Origin: Bdellovibrionia bacterium
GTDB lineage: Bacteria; Bdellovibrionota; Bdellovibrionia; Bdellovibrionales; JAUICD01
NCBI GenBank assembly: GCA_030427965.1
Contig: JAUICD010000004.1
Location: 1 to 64,000 of the forward strand
DNA: 64,000 nucleotides
Reading direction: 5' to 3'
A model generated the notes under the pieces. It had not been told where the DNA came from and ran no database searches. It was given only the letters and a program-made list of their open reading frames with translations. The translations under genes were made by a program, and so were the position numbers. Shown piece after piece: positions 1 to 9,574 of the stretch (position 1 is the first letter of the stretch; every line of letters starts with the position of its first letter).

Positions 1-458
1 TGAGTGATATCCCCAACTGGTGGGTTGAGCTTTTCAAAGTATATGATTTCAACAGCCTCTTCTTGGGTCATAGACCCCTCTCGGACTTTTTGATAAAGCT
101 CAAACTCCAAATTCATGCGCGTTCTTTTTACGGACTTGTGTTCTGGCCAAAGATTGTCAGTATGATTTGAACCTCCAATGGAAAGAGGAACAAAGTGATC
201 GATTGTATATTGATCTCTGCAGTGCTTGCGAACCCCGTAGTATTCATAAATTCGTGTTTTATGCCCGCTTGACACTTTTCGATGACATCGTGGGATTTGC
301 TCTTTGTAGTAGTACCCTTTGAAGTGAGGATCCAGTTTAGAGCAAAACGAGCCACTTGTTGTGTCTTCGTCTGGAGCATACGGAAATTGTGCGTATGAAT
401 ATGCAAATTGAGTGAAAGCCAAAGAAACAAAAGAAAATACGAGCAATCGTATCATCAT
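1..458 (-). CDS. Exported HNH-endonuclease-like protein (3' end outside window)
   Basis: Reading leftwards from ATG at 458 (second ATG at 455), preceded by a G-rich ribosome site, the frame stays open to the window edge, so the C-terminus is missing. The first ~22 residues form a signal peptide (MMIRLLVFSFVSLAF then an Ala/Tyr-rich end). The body carries the HNH-type pattern DHFVPLSIGGSNHTDNLWPE at about residues 92-111: a central Asp-His, Pro-Leu-x-x-Gly-Gly, Asn and Asn-Leu-Trp-Pro as in HNH nucleases. Nuclease activity in the periplasm or outside is inferred. There are paired cysteines around the domain (FCSKLD, RCHRK, HCRDQ), fitting an oxidising compartment. The HNH fold is fairly sure; the substrate is unknown. 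Confidence 0.75.
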   Translation of the reverse strand, partial: MMIRLLVFSFVSLAFTQFAYSYAQFPYAPDEDTTSGSFCSKLDPHFKGYYYKEQIPRCHRKVSSGHKTRIYEYYGVRKHCRDQYTIDHFVPLSIGGSNHTDNLWPEHKSVKRTRMNLEFELYQKVREGSMTQEEAVEIIYFEKLNPPVGDIT

Positions 459-803
459 CCCCCCCGAGATTTGTCTGACCTAGATTGTAAGATAGCGAGA
501 TGATCTTGATATTACAAGGACTGGGTGAATTTTATGGCCTATTTTAAATTTTGCTAAAAATGGGGGTACTCTTAAGAGAGTGCAGTCTGTGAATACAAAC
601 TGCACTTGTAGTTACAAATTGAATTTAAAAATCGATGGACTCTCTTTGGAGATAGGGTTGTTTAAGGACCTTAGTCTTGGTTAAGAGAAGGTTTTGATTG
701 GACGTTCGGCTTTAATCGAACAGGTCTTTATCTATATTATCTAAATAATTTTGAATGGTTCCAATAGAGGATTAGAATGGAAGGGTAAAAAGAATCGATT
801 TTT
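459..803. other. Intergenic region between divergent genes
   Basis: This 345-base stretch separates the leftward HNH gene from the rightward receiver/PilZ gene, so both promoters should lie here. I see no credible ORF or RNA gene. It holds one clear inverted repeat (580-605) and a short GTTCG/CGAAC palindrome near 703-722. Confidence 0.6.
580..605. repeat. Short inverted repeat, possible operator
   Basis: GTGCAGT (580-586) and ACTGCAC (599-605) are perfect 7-base inverted arms separated by 12 bases. No T-tract follows, so it is not an intrinsic terminator. The spacing of the arms would suit a dimeric regulator, but nothing else supports that. Confidence 0.3.
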
Positions 804-2864
804 ATGGATCGAGTCTATGGAGAACGTTTGGGACTTTGCATAGTTCATGAGCACAATGATGATCTCTTTAAAGAGCTTGAACTCTTTATTGACGCATCTG
901 TTCCTGAACTTGAAATTTTGAGATTCAAAACCAATCAAGGACTTCTCAATTGGCTCAAAAAAATTGAGGAAGCTAGAAATTCCGAAAGTAAAAGCGAAGA
1001 TTCAGAAGATGAGTCATCAGAACAAGAGAAAAAAGAAGAAGAAGAAGGTGAAATTGACCTAGAAGAATTGGAAATTTCTCTTATGATTATCAATAAAGGT
1101 TTAATAGCTCCTGAAAAACACAATCTGCTTGAAAGGCTCAGTCAGTATTTCGTAGTAAATGAGTTTTTGAGCGAGGGATTGGAAGAGCTTCCAATCCTCT
1201 ACGTAGCAAGAGAAGACACAGAGTTAGATGTCAGTCGATTTAAGAAGAAACTCATCAAAAACATAATGTTTTCCCCGTTTGATAAGAATGTGTGTATTGG
1301 AAAGATCAATTGGGCAATTATGGGACCTCCTGCCTCTAAGGAGGAGCAACTACACAAAGAAGTTCCTCCTGAACCAATTGAGATGCTTAAGGAAGTTGAA
1401 ATTGAAATGATTTCGGAGCTTGGGTTTCGAACGATTAGCAATCAAGAGATAAACACTGGCAATGTAGCAAAATATTACATACCACTTTTAAACTTTGAAT
1501 CTCAAGAAGGCGTGTTTGCAAAGTGCACGATTTGCAGTCCCCATAAAGAACAACCCGGAATGTATCGTACGTCTTTTTCCTTCTTTGCACTAGATGCAAA
1601 GCAAATTCGAAGTGTTAGAAAGTATATTGAAGAACAGAGAAATGAGAATGAATCAATGGTTCTTCCAAATCCTGAGAAAGAAGAGGGGGGAGAGCCACCA
1701 CATGTACACATTTCTGTGATCTCTGAAGATGAGAATCAAGGAAGTCGAATCAAAGACTACCTTTCAAGTTCATTTAGTCACTTTAGTGTCTATAGTTTTC
1801 GTAATATGATGGATTTTCAGTTAGAAGCAATTCCAGCTCTATTGAACCATCAAGATGAAGAGGCTGAAGAAGATGAAGAGTTAGAAGACGACGACCCAGA
1901 TCAGATTTGGATTGAGTTCAACGAGCCTGGGGATTTTTCCAAATCTGAGCCAGAGTTGAAGGCTGGGGAGTCGATTTATGGAGTTCCTGTTGATCAATGG
2001 AAAAAAATGAAAATGCTTTTGCTTCAGTCTGTTCCTGAAGACAAACGTGGAGATGTTTTGGCTTATTGGAAGGGGATAAAAGACGAGTCTTTTATCTTTT
2101 CACTTCGCATTGGAGATGACACTCTTTTGTTGGCTGTCGACCACAGTGAACAAGGTGAAGATGATGCCACTTATCGAAGAATATATTTTAGGAAAGCAAC
2201 ACCAGAGGAGATGCTTGAGTACGCAAACTCTATTGCAACGGATGCAAATAAAAGTCGAGTGATCTTTGTGAGCCAAAACATTGCTCGAATTTACAGTCCT
2301 GGTTATTGGACTGAGCTTAAGAAAAATCTTGTGAAAGATTCTCCTGATGAAAAAGTTGTAATGTTTATTGTGGGTGCCAAGGGGCTTGAAAAACATACCG
2401 ATTTGTTGAAGCTTTCGGGATTTGATGATTATTTTCGTGAACCCTTTGACCCTCACTATCTCGAGAGAAAAGTCAAACAAGCTTATCCACTTCTCACCAC
2501 ATCGGAGCCAATGGGACGAACGTATCATGACATTGTGACTAAAATTCAAACTGGTGTGCCAGTTAAGGTATTGAAGGTGTCAGAGTTGAGTATGATGGTA
2601 AAGTACTATCGATCGATCGAGGTTAATAAGTATCGACATGTGGCTCTAGATTCGACAGAACACCAAAAACGTCTTGAGTGTCTTGTCCGATGTGTTGGTA
2701 GTGAAAAGGAAAAAGATGAAGATGGAAATGAGTACTTTATAAATTACTTCAATTTTTTTGGTCTAGGGGACGCTTCCAATCAGTATGTAAGAATGTGGCT
2801 CAATGAAATCTATCAATTTATTACTCGCGAGGCTGAGAAAGCGGAGAATGCAGAAAGCTCTTAA
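804..2864 (+). CDS. Degenerate receiver/PilZ-like multidomain protein
   Basis: A 686-residue soluble protein that seems to be built from repeats of a response-regulator-like fold followed by a PilZ-like fold. Receiver-like strands are visible near residues 9-19 (LGLCIVHEHND), ~300 (HISVISEDENQ) and ~487-560 (RVIFVSQN, VVMFIVGAKG, then YFREPFDPHYLERKV, typical of a receiver C-terminus). The conserved phospho-accepting Asp and Lys are not obvious. PilZ-like segments lie near 215-280 and 582-680 but lack a clean RxxxR. Long acidic linkers (about 58-85 and 353-370) separate modules. ATG 804 has no good ribosome site; TTG at 828 has GGAG five bases upstream and begins exactly at the first receiver strand, so it may be the real start. 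Function is inferred to be regulatory. Confidence 0.6.
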   Translation: MDRVYGERLGLCIVHEHNDDLFKELELFIDASVPELEILRFKTNQGLLNWLKKIEEARNSESKSEDSEDESSEQEKKEEEEGEIDLEELEISLMIINKGLIAPEKHNLLERLSQYFVVNEFLSEGLEELPILYVAREDTELDVSRFKKKLIKNIMFSPFDKNVCIGKINWAIMGPPASKEEQLHKEVPPEPIEMLKEVEIEMISELGFRTISNQEINTGNVAKYYIPLLNFESQEGVFAKCTICSPHKEQPGMYRTSFSFFALDAKQIRSVRKYIEEQRNENESMVLPNPEKEEGGEPPHVHISVISEDENQGSRIKDYLSSSFSHFSVYSFRNMMDFQLEAIPALLNHQDEEAEEDEELEDDDPDQIWIEFNEPGDFSKSEPELKAGESIYGVPVDQWKKMKMLLLQSVPEDKRGDVLAYWKGIKDESFIFSLRIGDDTLLLAVDHSEQGEDDATYRRIYFRKATPEEMLEYANSIATDANKSRVIFVSQNIARIYSPGYWTELKKNLVKDSPDEKVVMFIVGAKGLEKHTDLLKLSGFDDYFREPFDPHYLERKVKQAYPLLTTSEPMGRTYHDIVTKIQTGVPVKVLKVSELSMMVKYYRSIEVNKYRHVALDSTEHQKRLECLVRCVGSEKEKDEDGNEYFINYFNFFGLGDASNQYVRMWLNEIYQFITREAEKAENAESS

Positions 2865-3078
2865 ATGTGAGTGTGGCCTGATGTTTGACTCGCCGCAAAT
2901 CTGCCTTCGATCCGTATTTGATTACAGTTCTGATTGTATTGATTTCCTCACGATTCTTGATATGGATAACTTGAATTATTTAAAAAAGTGTATGGGGGCT
3001 CTTGCTACAAGCATTTAAAATGCTATTCAAGTTATGAACTCTCGACCTTTCTTCAGGGAGAGAAGGGCAAATGGTCTT

Positions 3079-4074
3079 ATGAAAAGTGATTCAATTGGAA
3101 TACTTAAGGCTGGGTTGTCGACAGGCCAAAAACTTTTGGGTTTAGAAGAAGCTCCTGAGACGATTTTGAATTCGCCGTTCTATGATGCGATAATCCAGTA
3201 TGGATTTCGCCCATCTATTTTTGATATCACAAAGAATGATTCAAACTCTCGATTTTCAAATTTATTCTATCGAAAACCCAATCGATCACAAAAGTTGAAA
3301 AAGTATTTGGATCTTTATAAAACGGCTCTTGAAATGAATAGCCAAACGGATCTTTCGATTTATCTTGGCGGTGATCACAGTGTATCTGCTTCGACAATTT
3401 TTGCTCAATTGGAACGCTTTCCTGAATTGCGAGTTGTTTGGGTAGATGCCCATCCAGATATTAACACCAAAGAGACATCTCCTTCTCAAAATCTTCATGG
3501 AATGGTTGTGTCTGAGTTGATGGGACTTAGCTCAAGTTCTATTTTTTTTAAATACTTTGAATCATCTATGAAGCTTGATTCAAGTCACATAGTTTATATT
3601 GGACTTCGAGATATTGACCCTGGTGAATTGATGTATCTTGAGAAACTCGGAATTCGTTATTACACCTCAAACGATGTTTTTAGAAATGGAATGGATTCTA
3701 TAATACGAGATGCAATACTTTATTTGGACCATGAGCAGAGTAAGCCACTACATCTCAGCTTTGATTTGGACTCGGTTGACCCTTCTATTGCAAGTGCAAC
3801 TGGTATTCCTGTTCACGGGGGGCTGAGACTAGAAGATGTGAAGAGACTAGGAGATGCTATTGGCGGTAGTGGGCGGATGGTATCAATGGACCTTGTGGAA
3901 TTGAATCCCTCACTGGCAAGTGATCAAAATGAACTTAAAAAATCCATTCATGTATTTACAACTCTCTTGAAATCAATTCTCAGTGCCTACCGTTTTTCAA
4001 AAATTCAATCTCCGTTTTTACGATCTACGTGGAGATCTCAAGGAGTGAGTGATGTTTTGAGGATACGTGACTAA
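3079..4074 (+). CDS. Arginase/agmatinase (ureohydrolase) family enzyme
   Basis: Manganese ureohydrolase, cleaving a guanidino group from arginine or a related substrate. All metal-binding motifs are present in order: GGDHS (about residue 97), DAHPD followed by INT and a NLHGM loop (about 123), SFDLDSVDP with ATGIPVHGGL (about 227), and SMDLVELNP near 270. The DAHPDINT...NLHGM layout is closer to arginases than to agmatinases. I chose ATG 3079, which has GAAGGG upstream; an in-frame ATG at 3034 adds 15 residues but has no ribosome site. It stands alone between the receiver/PilZ gene and the convergent transporter, with no arginine pathway neighbour, so the exact substrate remains open. Confidence 0.82.
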   Translation: MKSDSIGILKAGLSTGQKLLGLEEAPETILNSPFYDAIIQYGFRPSIFDITKNDSNSRFSNLFYRKPNRSQKLKKYLDLYKTALEMNSQTDLSIYLGGDHSVSASTIFAQLERFPELRVVWVDAHPDINTKETSPSQNLHGMVVSELMGLSSSSIFFKYFESSMKLDSSHIVYIGLRDIDPGELMYLEKLGIRYYTSNDVFRNGMDSIIRDAILYLDHEQSKPLHLSFDLDSVDPSIASATGIPVHGGLRLEDVKRLGDAIGGSGRMVSMDLVELNPSLASDQNELKKSIHVFTTLLKSILSAYRFSKIQSPFLRSTWRSQGVSDVLRIRD

Positions 4075-4085
4075 AGAGGCACGGT

Positions 4086-4898
4086 TTAAAGACTTATAAT
4101 CAAAGCACCCAATATACCAAGAGAAATACTCAGCAATTTTCGAAAAGTGATCTCTTCTTTTAGAATGACTATGGCAAGTAGTACAATGAAGACAGTAGAC
4201 ATTTGATTGTATATAGCAGCTCGACCTGCAAGAGAATATTTGAATCCATTGAGCCAAAGAAGAGTGGCCATGAAGGCACCAAGAATGGAAATAGGTATAG
4301 TGAATTTCCAAGTTTTTCGATGCGTGAAAGCATAGAAGAGGGGTTGCCCTTTTACAAACAAAGGGGCTAGAAGAATGAGAAATACATTTCCAAATACAAA
4401 TCGCATTAAACAAACCCATACCAAACTGTGGGTTTGATAAATATCCCGAACGACCAATGCTCCAATGGCCATAAGAATATGTGCAGCTACCCCAAATGCG
4501 ATGCCAGAGAGTAGCGCTTTTCGATTTTTGACTTCTTTGGGCTTATAACTGCCAATAAGAACAGCAAGTCCTACAAGAGTGCCTCCAATGATTTCCACTG
4601 TTCCAATGGTTTCTCCAAATAGTATGAAGGCCGTGAGTATCACAGATGGCGCATACACACAGTCTACAAGGGCTTGCAAACTTGCTCCAAGACGATTGAG
4701 AGATGCGACAAAGAAGACATCAGCAAGAGTCACCCCAAGTATTCCACTCAAAGCAATCAATGCCCAAGAGTGAATGTCCAGGTCTATCCAAAGAGCAGTG
4801 GATGTGAAAACCAAAGTAAGAAAAAAACCAACAATGGCAATTGTATTTTTGAAGATATTGAGCGGGATCACTCCAATTTGATATCCAGCAACTCTCAT
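4086..4898 (-). CDS. EamA/DMT-family transporter with unusual start
   Basis: A multi-helix inner-membrane protein (271 codons from ATG 4898) of the drug/metabolite transporter superfamily. It shows the EamA double repeat, with small-residue-rich helices and second-half features such as NGFKYSLAGRAAIYNQMSTVF and a C-terminal ILKEEITFRK plus SLGILGALIIS helix. The frame continues upstream of 4898 and encodes a good first EamA helix (LSAVAAATLWSISVILMRVAG). No ATG, GTG, TTG or CTG occurs in that extension before the in-frame stop near 5100. Candidate rare starts are ATA 4979 (AAGGA eight bases upstream) or ATT 4973. Either a rare start is used or the annotated start loses helix 1. The substrate cannot be told. 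Confidence 0.8.
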   Translation of the reverse strand: MRVAGYQIGVIPLNIFKNTIAIVGFFLTLVFTSTALWIDLDIHSWALIALSGILGVTLADVFFVASLNRLGASLQALVDCVYAPSVILTAFILFGETIGTVEIIGGTLVGLAVLIGSYKPKEVKNRKALLSGIAFGVAAHILMAIGALVVRDIYQTHSLVWVCLMRFVFGNVFLILLAPLFVKGQPLFYAFTHRKTWKFTIPISILGAFMATLLWLNGFKYSLAGRAAIYNQMSTVFIVLLAIVILKEEITFRKLLSISLGILGALIISL

Positions 4899-5256
4899 TA
4901 AAATGACTGAAATTGACCAGAGTGTGGCGGCTGCTACAGCTGAGAGGTCACCAATAAGGTCAGAGGGGATAATGTCTATCGGGCACGTCCTTTTGAATTG
5001 AAGAGGCCTGTTGTAAGTAGTTTTTGGGAAAGAGACAAGTTTACTGGAGACAATAATGGTCGCTTTGTCAAAATGACAACTGGTAAAAAAGTATAGTTAT
5101 TTCAGCGATTTGAAGTTTTTTTCGCAAATCCCTCCTCAATCTGCCACTTGTTCTCTCTCAGAGTAGCTTAAACCTCAATAAGATTAGTGGTTTGTGGCAT
5201 AGGTTCTGCATTTGTTGTGGGCGCACGGTTTGTAAGAATAGAGAATTGGAGGCACC

Positions 5257-7122
5257 ATGCTACGTATATTGGCTCTTTTGTTGGCAATCGGTCTAACAGC
5301 GGGTTGTTCAACTAAGAAAAATAACTGGAAGAGTAAGGGAAAGAAAGTTCCAAAGACAGAGAAGACTTTGGAGAAAGAGCCGCAAACATCAGGGAAAGAA
5401 GAGATTATCTCAGAAATTCCTGAATCAGAAAGCGAGGAAACTCCAAATTCTCCAAAATCCTCAGAGGCTGGGACATTTCAAGAGCGGCAAGAAGAAGCGG
5501 AAGCAGAAGACGTTCAGAAAGAAGTGAAGACTCCAAACTCGAGCCAGACAAACGAAGCCGGAGAATTTCTAGTTGAAAGTAAAGATCAAAACGTAGAAGA
5601 GTTTGAGTCTGAGAACAAAGAAAGTCAGAATGAAGAATTCCAAGGTCGAATTCAAGAAAGGCTCGAAGGCTCACTTGCAAGACTTGATGATGTCGACAGG
5701 CCTGAGCTTCTGGCAAGAATTGTAGATCTCGCATTGTTTGATCATGGTGGTTTAAGAGAGTTCTCAGAGCCCACGCAACTGTTTATTCGAACACTTTGCA
5801 TGACGCCAAGTTCGATTTCTTCTCATGATCAAAATCTTTCTCAAGTTCTTAAAGCAATGATGAGTCGATCATTGGATGAGGGACACATTACAATACTGGA
5901 AATGAAAGAGTTGAAACGATCTCTAAGTGAAGCCAACCTTTTGGATCTAGATGCATTGTCTCGTTTTAGGGTTTTCTCTACAGCTCTAAGTTATAAGTTG
6001 AATGAAATTGAAAGTGATCGAAATCGTGCTGCAAGAATTTCGCAACTTAAGTGGACGCTTGGATTGGGGGCTGTTGCCTACTTGGTCCCGGCGATGTCTT
6101 TTAAGAAAATTGCAAATAAGATTTTGAGGAAATCTTCGACTGAGGGTGCGGAAGCTTTGAGTCGACGAACCGTTCCTGAGGTATCTGAAACGGTCTCTGA
6201 GGAAATTGGTCGTAGAGCTGCACGAGTTGTTGAAGGTGTTGAGGGTCCGCTTTTTGATAAACTTTCAAAGTTGGATGGTCTAAGTGTAGCCAATCAAATC
6301 TCAAAGAGTTTGAAGCTTAATGGAACTATTCCAAATGAGCAGTTGGCTAAGTCTGTTAGTGGGCGCAATTATTTCTGGCATGCATTGGAAGATGTATTTG
6401 GAAAAAAGTTTACTATTGGTGTTCGTAAAATAGGAGACAGAGAACTTCAAATTTTAGGAAAACAGGGTGTCACAATTCTTCACCCGAATGAAGTGGGTGA
6501 TTTTGTTTTCAAATGGAAAAGAAGAAACATAACCTTTACCAGTGTTGAATATTTGGAAAAATTATTTACAAAAAGGAGCAAAAAAATATTAGAAACCGTC
6601 AATGAGAGAATTCACTTTACCTTGGTAGATAAAAAAGGAGTGAGTCTTATCGTTGTTCGGCTTCAGCCAGCAGAAAATGTAGCACCAGTGTATTTTGCAG
6701 TTCGACCAACTGCTGAGGAATCGATGGAATCAATACTACTTGGAGTGCCAAGTGTTGTAGATGCTAAGGTTGCTGAATCTTCAATTGGAGAGCTTAGGGA
6801 GCTTGCTTCTAGAAATTTATCAGAAAACCTGGAACGTGGAACAGTCGCTGTGTTTCGAGATAGAGAGTCTGGTATGATCCGAAAAATATATACAACTTTG
6901 AGTCTTAAACAACTGGTTCGTCCGACAAAAAGAAAGATGGCACAGTTTGCTGTTGGTGCGCTTGTTGGGTTAGGTATTGGAACTGGTTTGGATTATTTTT
7001 GGTTTGATGAAAATTTGGTTCCTCTTTCAGAGGATGGTTCTTTAGATGAGTTGATGGATGCCGACTTTGGCTCTGAAAAACTAGGAAGTGAAATTATTGA
7101 AGATGAGGTTGAGGCACTTTGA
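5257..7122 (+). CDS. Large lipoprotein of unknown function
   Basis: First gene of a four-gene operon. A lipobox (LTAGC, Cys17) follows a short hydrophobic signal, so the mature protein should be lipid-anchored. Residues ~20-130 are a low-complexity Glu/Ser/Lys-rich linker, followed by a mostly helical domain. A glycine-rich hydrophobic stretch occurs near the C-terminus (about 568-590, QFAVGALVGLGIGTGLDYFWF) and another near 268-285, suggesting membrane insertion besides the lipid anchor. TTGGAGG lies just before ATG 5257. I recognise no family. Its stop overlaps the next start (TTGA), implying translational coupling and a shared envelope role. Confidence 0.7.
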   Translation: MLRILALLLAIGLTAGCSTKKNNWKSKGKKVPKTEKTLEKEPQTSGKEEIISEIPESESEETPNSPKSSEAGTFQERQEEAEAEDVQKEVKTPNSSQTNEAGEFLVESKDQNVEEFESENKESQNEEFQGRIQERLEGSLARLDDVDRPELLARIVDLALFDHGGLREFSEPTQLFIRTLCMTPSSISSHDQNLSQVLKAMMSRSLDEGHITILEMKELKRSLSEANLLDLDALSRFRVFSTALSYKLNEIESDRNRAARISQLKWTLGLGAVAYLVPAMSFKKIANKILRKSSTEGAEALSRRTVPEVSETVSEEIGRRAARVVEGVEGPLFDKLSKLDGLSVANQISKSLKLNGTIPNEQLAKSVSGRNYFWHALEDVFGKKFTIGVRKIGDRELQILGKQGVTILHPNEVGDFVFKWKRRNITFTSVEYLEKLFTKRSKKILETVNERIHFTLVDKKGVSLIVVRLQPAENVAPVYFAVRPTAEESMESILLGVPSVVDAKVAESSIGELRELASRNLSENLERGTVAVFRDRESGMIRKIYTTLSLKQLVRPTKRKMAQFAVGALVGLGIGTGLDYFWFDENLVPLSEDGSLDELMDADFGSEKLGSEIIEDEVEAL

Positions 7123-8255
7123 AGAAAACGTCTCTATTCTTCTTTTTGATTCTTACGGTTAGCTCAAATACTTGTTTGAGCAAACCTCTTTCTGATTCTC
7201 AGGTAGGTAGAAGTCAGATAGAAAGTCGTATTCGTCTGCTGGAGTATTTTATTTCTATACGTGATGGAATTATTCCCACAGCTTCGAAAGAAATTTTAGA
7301 AAAAAGCAAAACTCAAAGAAGAGAAGCCTTTATTTCAATGACAAATCTAAGCCAGAGCATTGTGGATTATATGAACTACAAAGTTGAAAGAGATGAAGAT
7401 TTGAAATCGAGTTTTCAAATGTGTGGACGATTTGTTTCCAACTTTATCCAATTGAGTCGTGATTTTGAGAGGCACCTTGTAGAATTACAGAAAACAGAAA
7501 AAGAGTATACTCAAGCTCTCCTTAGGGGACGTCTTGAAGTGGAGCGAAGCTATTTGCAAGTGCTAGGTGCACTTGTCCAAAAAGGGAATGAGGCTGGGTA
7601 TTTTGATGAATACACCCCAATTGAGTGTTCACACCCTGGAAGAGATCGCTGGGCCAAGTCAGTGGAAAAATATGTGAAAAGTGTCATTCAATATATGAAC
7701 TTTAAGTTTGGTGTTGAGCCAGTTATTTCTCGAGATGGAATTGATAAAATGAATGCCGTAGTCGAAAAGAAAAGCCGATCTGATAGAAATAAATTAATTG
7801 GATCTATAGTTACTGAAACTGCTATTTCGCTTCTTATTTGGAATTATGGAATTTTAAAAGGTGCAGTTTGGATGGGAAAGGTTTTTCATCTCTCAAAGGC
7901 CACTGTAAGAGGAATGCAGGTTGTTGGTTCTGTTGCTGAAGTCATGGCGTCTTATTATATCAATGCTCATTATGTTTTTCCTGAAATGATGGATTTCGGT
8001 GTTGAAGAGACACTGAGTCAGTGGAATGACACACAAGCAGAATTGGAAAGATTTATGAAGTTGAACCTCAATTCTCCAGAGGAATATGTCACATATCTTT
8101 TAATGGGTGAAAAGGCTGTCCATGAATTGGCTATCTACGTTTTGGAAACGAAGTATGATGACTTGAGAATTGCACAAGAAAAGTGGGGATCTATTGATGA
8201 AGCGTTGAAGTATCACATTGATCTGAAAGAGGGTTTGAAGGAGTTGGGAAAATGA
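7119..8255 (+). CDS. Exported protein of unknown function, operon gene 2
   Basis: Starts at TTG 7119 within the TTGA overlap with the preceding stop; GAGG lies four bases upstream. The N-terminus is a signal peptide (MKKTSLFFFLILTVSSNTCLS). The mature part is rich in charged helices, with a hydrophobic stretch around residues 225-280 (LIGSIVTETAISLLIWNYGI, then a second one) that could insert in a membrane. No known domain is recognised. Position between a lipoprotein and another exported protein suggests they act together in the envelope. Confidence 0.65.
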   Translation: MKKTSLFFFLILTVSSNTCLSKPLSDSQVGRSQIESRIRLLEYFISIRDGIIPTASKEILEKSKTQRREAFISMTNLSQSIVDYMNYKVERDEDLKSSFQMCGRFVSNFIQLSRDFERHLVELQKTEKEYTQALLRGRLEVERSYLQVLGALVQKGNEAGYFDEYTPIECSHPGRDRWAKSVEKYVKSVIQYMNFKFGVEPVISRDGIDKMNAVVEKKSRSDRNKLIGSIVTETAISLLIWNYGILKGAVWMGKVFHLSKATVRGMQVVGSVAEVMASYYINAHYVFPEMMDFGVEETLSQWNDTQAELERFMKLNLNSPEEYVTYLLMGEKAVHELAIYVLETKYDDLRIAQEKWGSIDEALKYHIDLKEGLKELGK

Positions 8256-9571
8256 AGGTTTTTGTTATTTCTATTTTAACTATTTTAATTGGACTTCCAG
8301 CCTCTTCGGAAACAGATGAAGTGAGTCATGTCCTTAAAAGTTTAAAGAGTCATTTGGAACAAAACCCTCTGTATAGAGAACAGCAAATTGAAGAGTGGTC
8401 GACATCTTTGGCGGAAAAGGCTTTTGTCGAAGTGAAGTGCGCTGCTGTTATGAAAGATAAAGACAACAGCTATTGTTATTTGGCTCATAAAAATCTGATG
8501 GCTCTTTTGGAAGAGGGTGTTTTTGAGGAAAACTCAGAATTTGCTCCACTTGAAACCATTGTCCTTAGAAACCAACCGGGCGTGAGTGTTCAGTATTGGA
8601 ATGTGGATCATGTGAGCATGTATGCAAATGTAAAGATGTCCATAGATGAGTGGAGAAAAGAATTGCGGAGGTATTTCCAAAGCGCAAGTGTTGGGTCGCT
8701 TGAAAAGAGAAGCCATAATCTTTTTGATCGCCATTTGAAACTGGAAAATGCATTTGGACGTAGAATTGAAATTGGTTCAACGTATTCGTTGTTTTCAGGT
8801 TGGCAAGAGTTGGATGACTCTGAGTATGAACAAGCGCTTGGAACTCTGGAACAGGTTGTGGAATCCATGCAAGATCTTTTTTCCACTTCAGGATTTAAAA
8901 AGACGAAGCTTCTTGATAAAAAAGTTTTTGAAATCATTCGTATTGGAACTCGAAGTCAGGATTCATTTGAAGATTCTGGAAAAATGGTCGTAGAGATTCA
9001 TTGGAATGATACGCCTGAAAATTTACGCTCTCTTTTGTTTCGTCAACCCAATATGATATCAACCTCAGAGAACTCTTCCCAAGTTATTGGATATTCAGGT
9101 TTTGAAACAGATGTTTTGATTAAAAATGGAATTTTAAAACCTATGACAAGTGAAGAGTACTATCAAATTGCTTTTTTAGGAAAAGATCTTTTCTCAGATC
9201 GTGTTCGGTTGAAGCATCAAGTGAGTGAAATTTCAGAAGTACTTGGTGGAGTGGAGATTGGGTGTCAATTAAATCAGTCTCAGAATGGGCGAATTCGAAA
9301 ACCCAATATATCGGTAAAGGAATGCTTGCGTGGTTTAAACACTTTGAGAAGTATTGTGAACCAAACAACACTAGAGGATTTTGATTTCAATCAAATTCAA
9401 ATTTTAAACCAGATGATGGGGTATAAAAATACAAATCGTGATGGTGTCTTTCAAATGTCTTATGCAATAAGCTTAAGCTCTTTGAGGATGGGACTTCGAA
9501 GTCAAACACGGGAATACAAAGATCGATCGCTCAAGCTTCAAAATGATGCCATTCGAAGGGGCCGGGAGTAA
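8252..9571 (+). CDS. Exported protein of unknown function, operon gene 3
   Basis: ATG 8252 overlaps the previous stop by ATGA, so translation is probably coupled. A signal peptide (MKVFVISILTILIGLPASS) precedes about 420 residues with no recognised domain. A few cysteines (CAAVMKDKDNSYCYL, GCQLNQ, ECLRG) could form disulfides. The C-terminal end is basic (RSLKLQNDAIRRGRE). It is followed after three bases by a 33-residue membrane peptide gene. Confidence 0.65.
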   Translation: MKVFVISILTILIGLPASSETDEVSHVLKSLKSHLEQNPLYREQQIEEWSTSLAEKAFVEVKCAAVMKDKDNSYCYLAHKNLMALLEEGVFEENSEFAPLETIVLRNQPGVSVQYWNVDHVSMYANVKMSIDEWRKELRRYFQSASVGSLEKRSHNLFDRHLKLENAFGRRIEIGSTYSLFSGWQELDDSEYEQALGTLEQVVESMQDLFSTSGFKKTKLLDKKVFEIIRIGTRSQDSFEDSGKMVVEIHWNDTPENLRSLLFRQPNMISTSENSSQVIGYSGFETDVLIKNGILKPMTSEEYYQIAFLGKDLFSDRVRLKHQVSEISEVLGGVEIGCQLNQSQNGRIRKPNISVKECLRGLNTLRSIVNQTTLEDFDFNQIQILNQMMGYKNTNRDGVFQMSYAISLSSLRMGLRSQTREYKDRSLKLQNDAIRRGRE

Positions 9572-9574
9572 GTC

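Noticed and set aside
128..430. Leftward 100-codon frame beginning MFLWLSLNLH
   Set aside because: It is a shifted frame of the HNH gene that reads leftwards from 458; the signal peptide and HNH pattern are in the other frame.
2100..2549. 149-codon leftward frame
   Set aside because: Antisense to the receiver/PilZ gene, without a ribosome site or known motif.
2803..3018. 71-codon rightward frame at the end of the receiver/PilZ gene
   Set aside because: Overlaps the end of the real gene in another frame, has no ribosome site and no domain.
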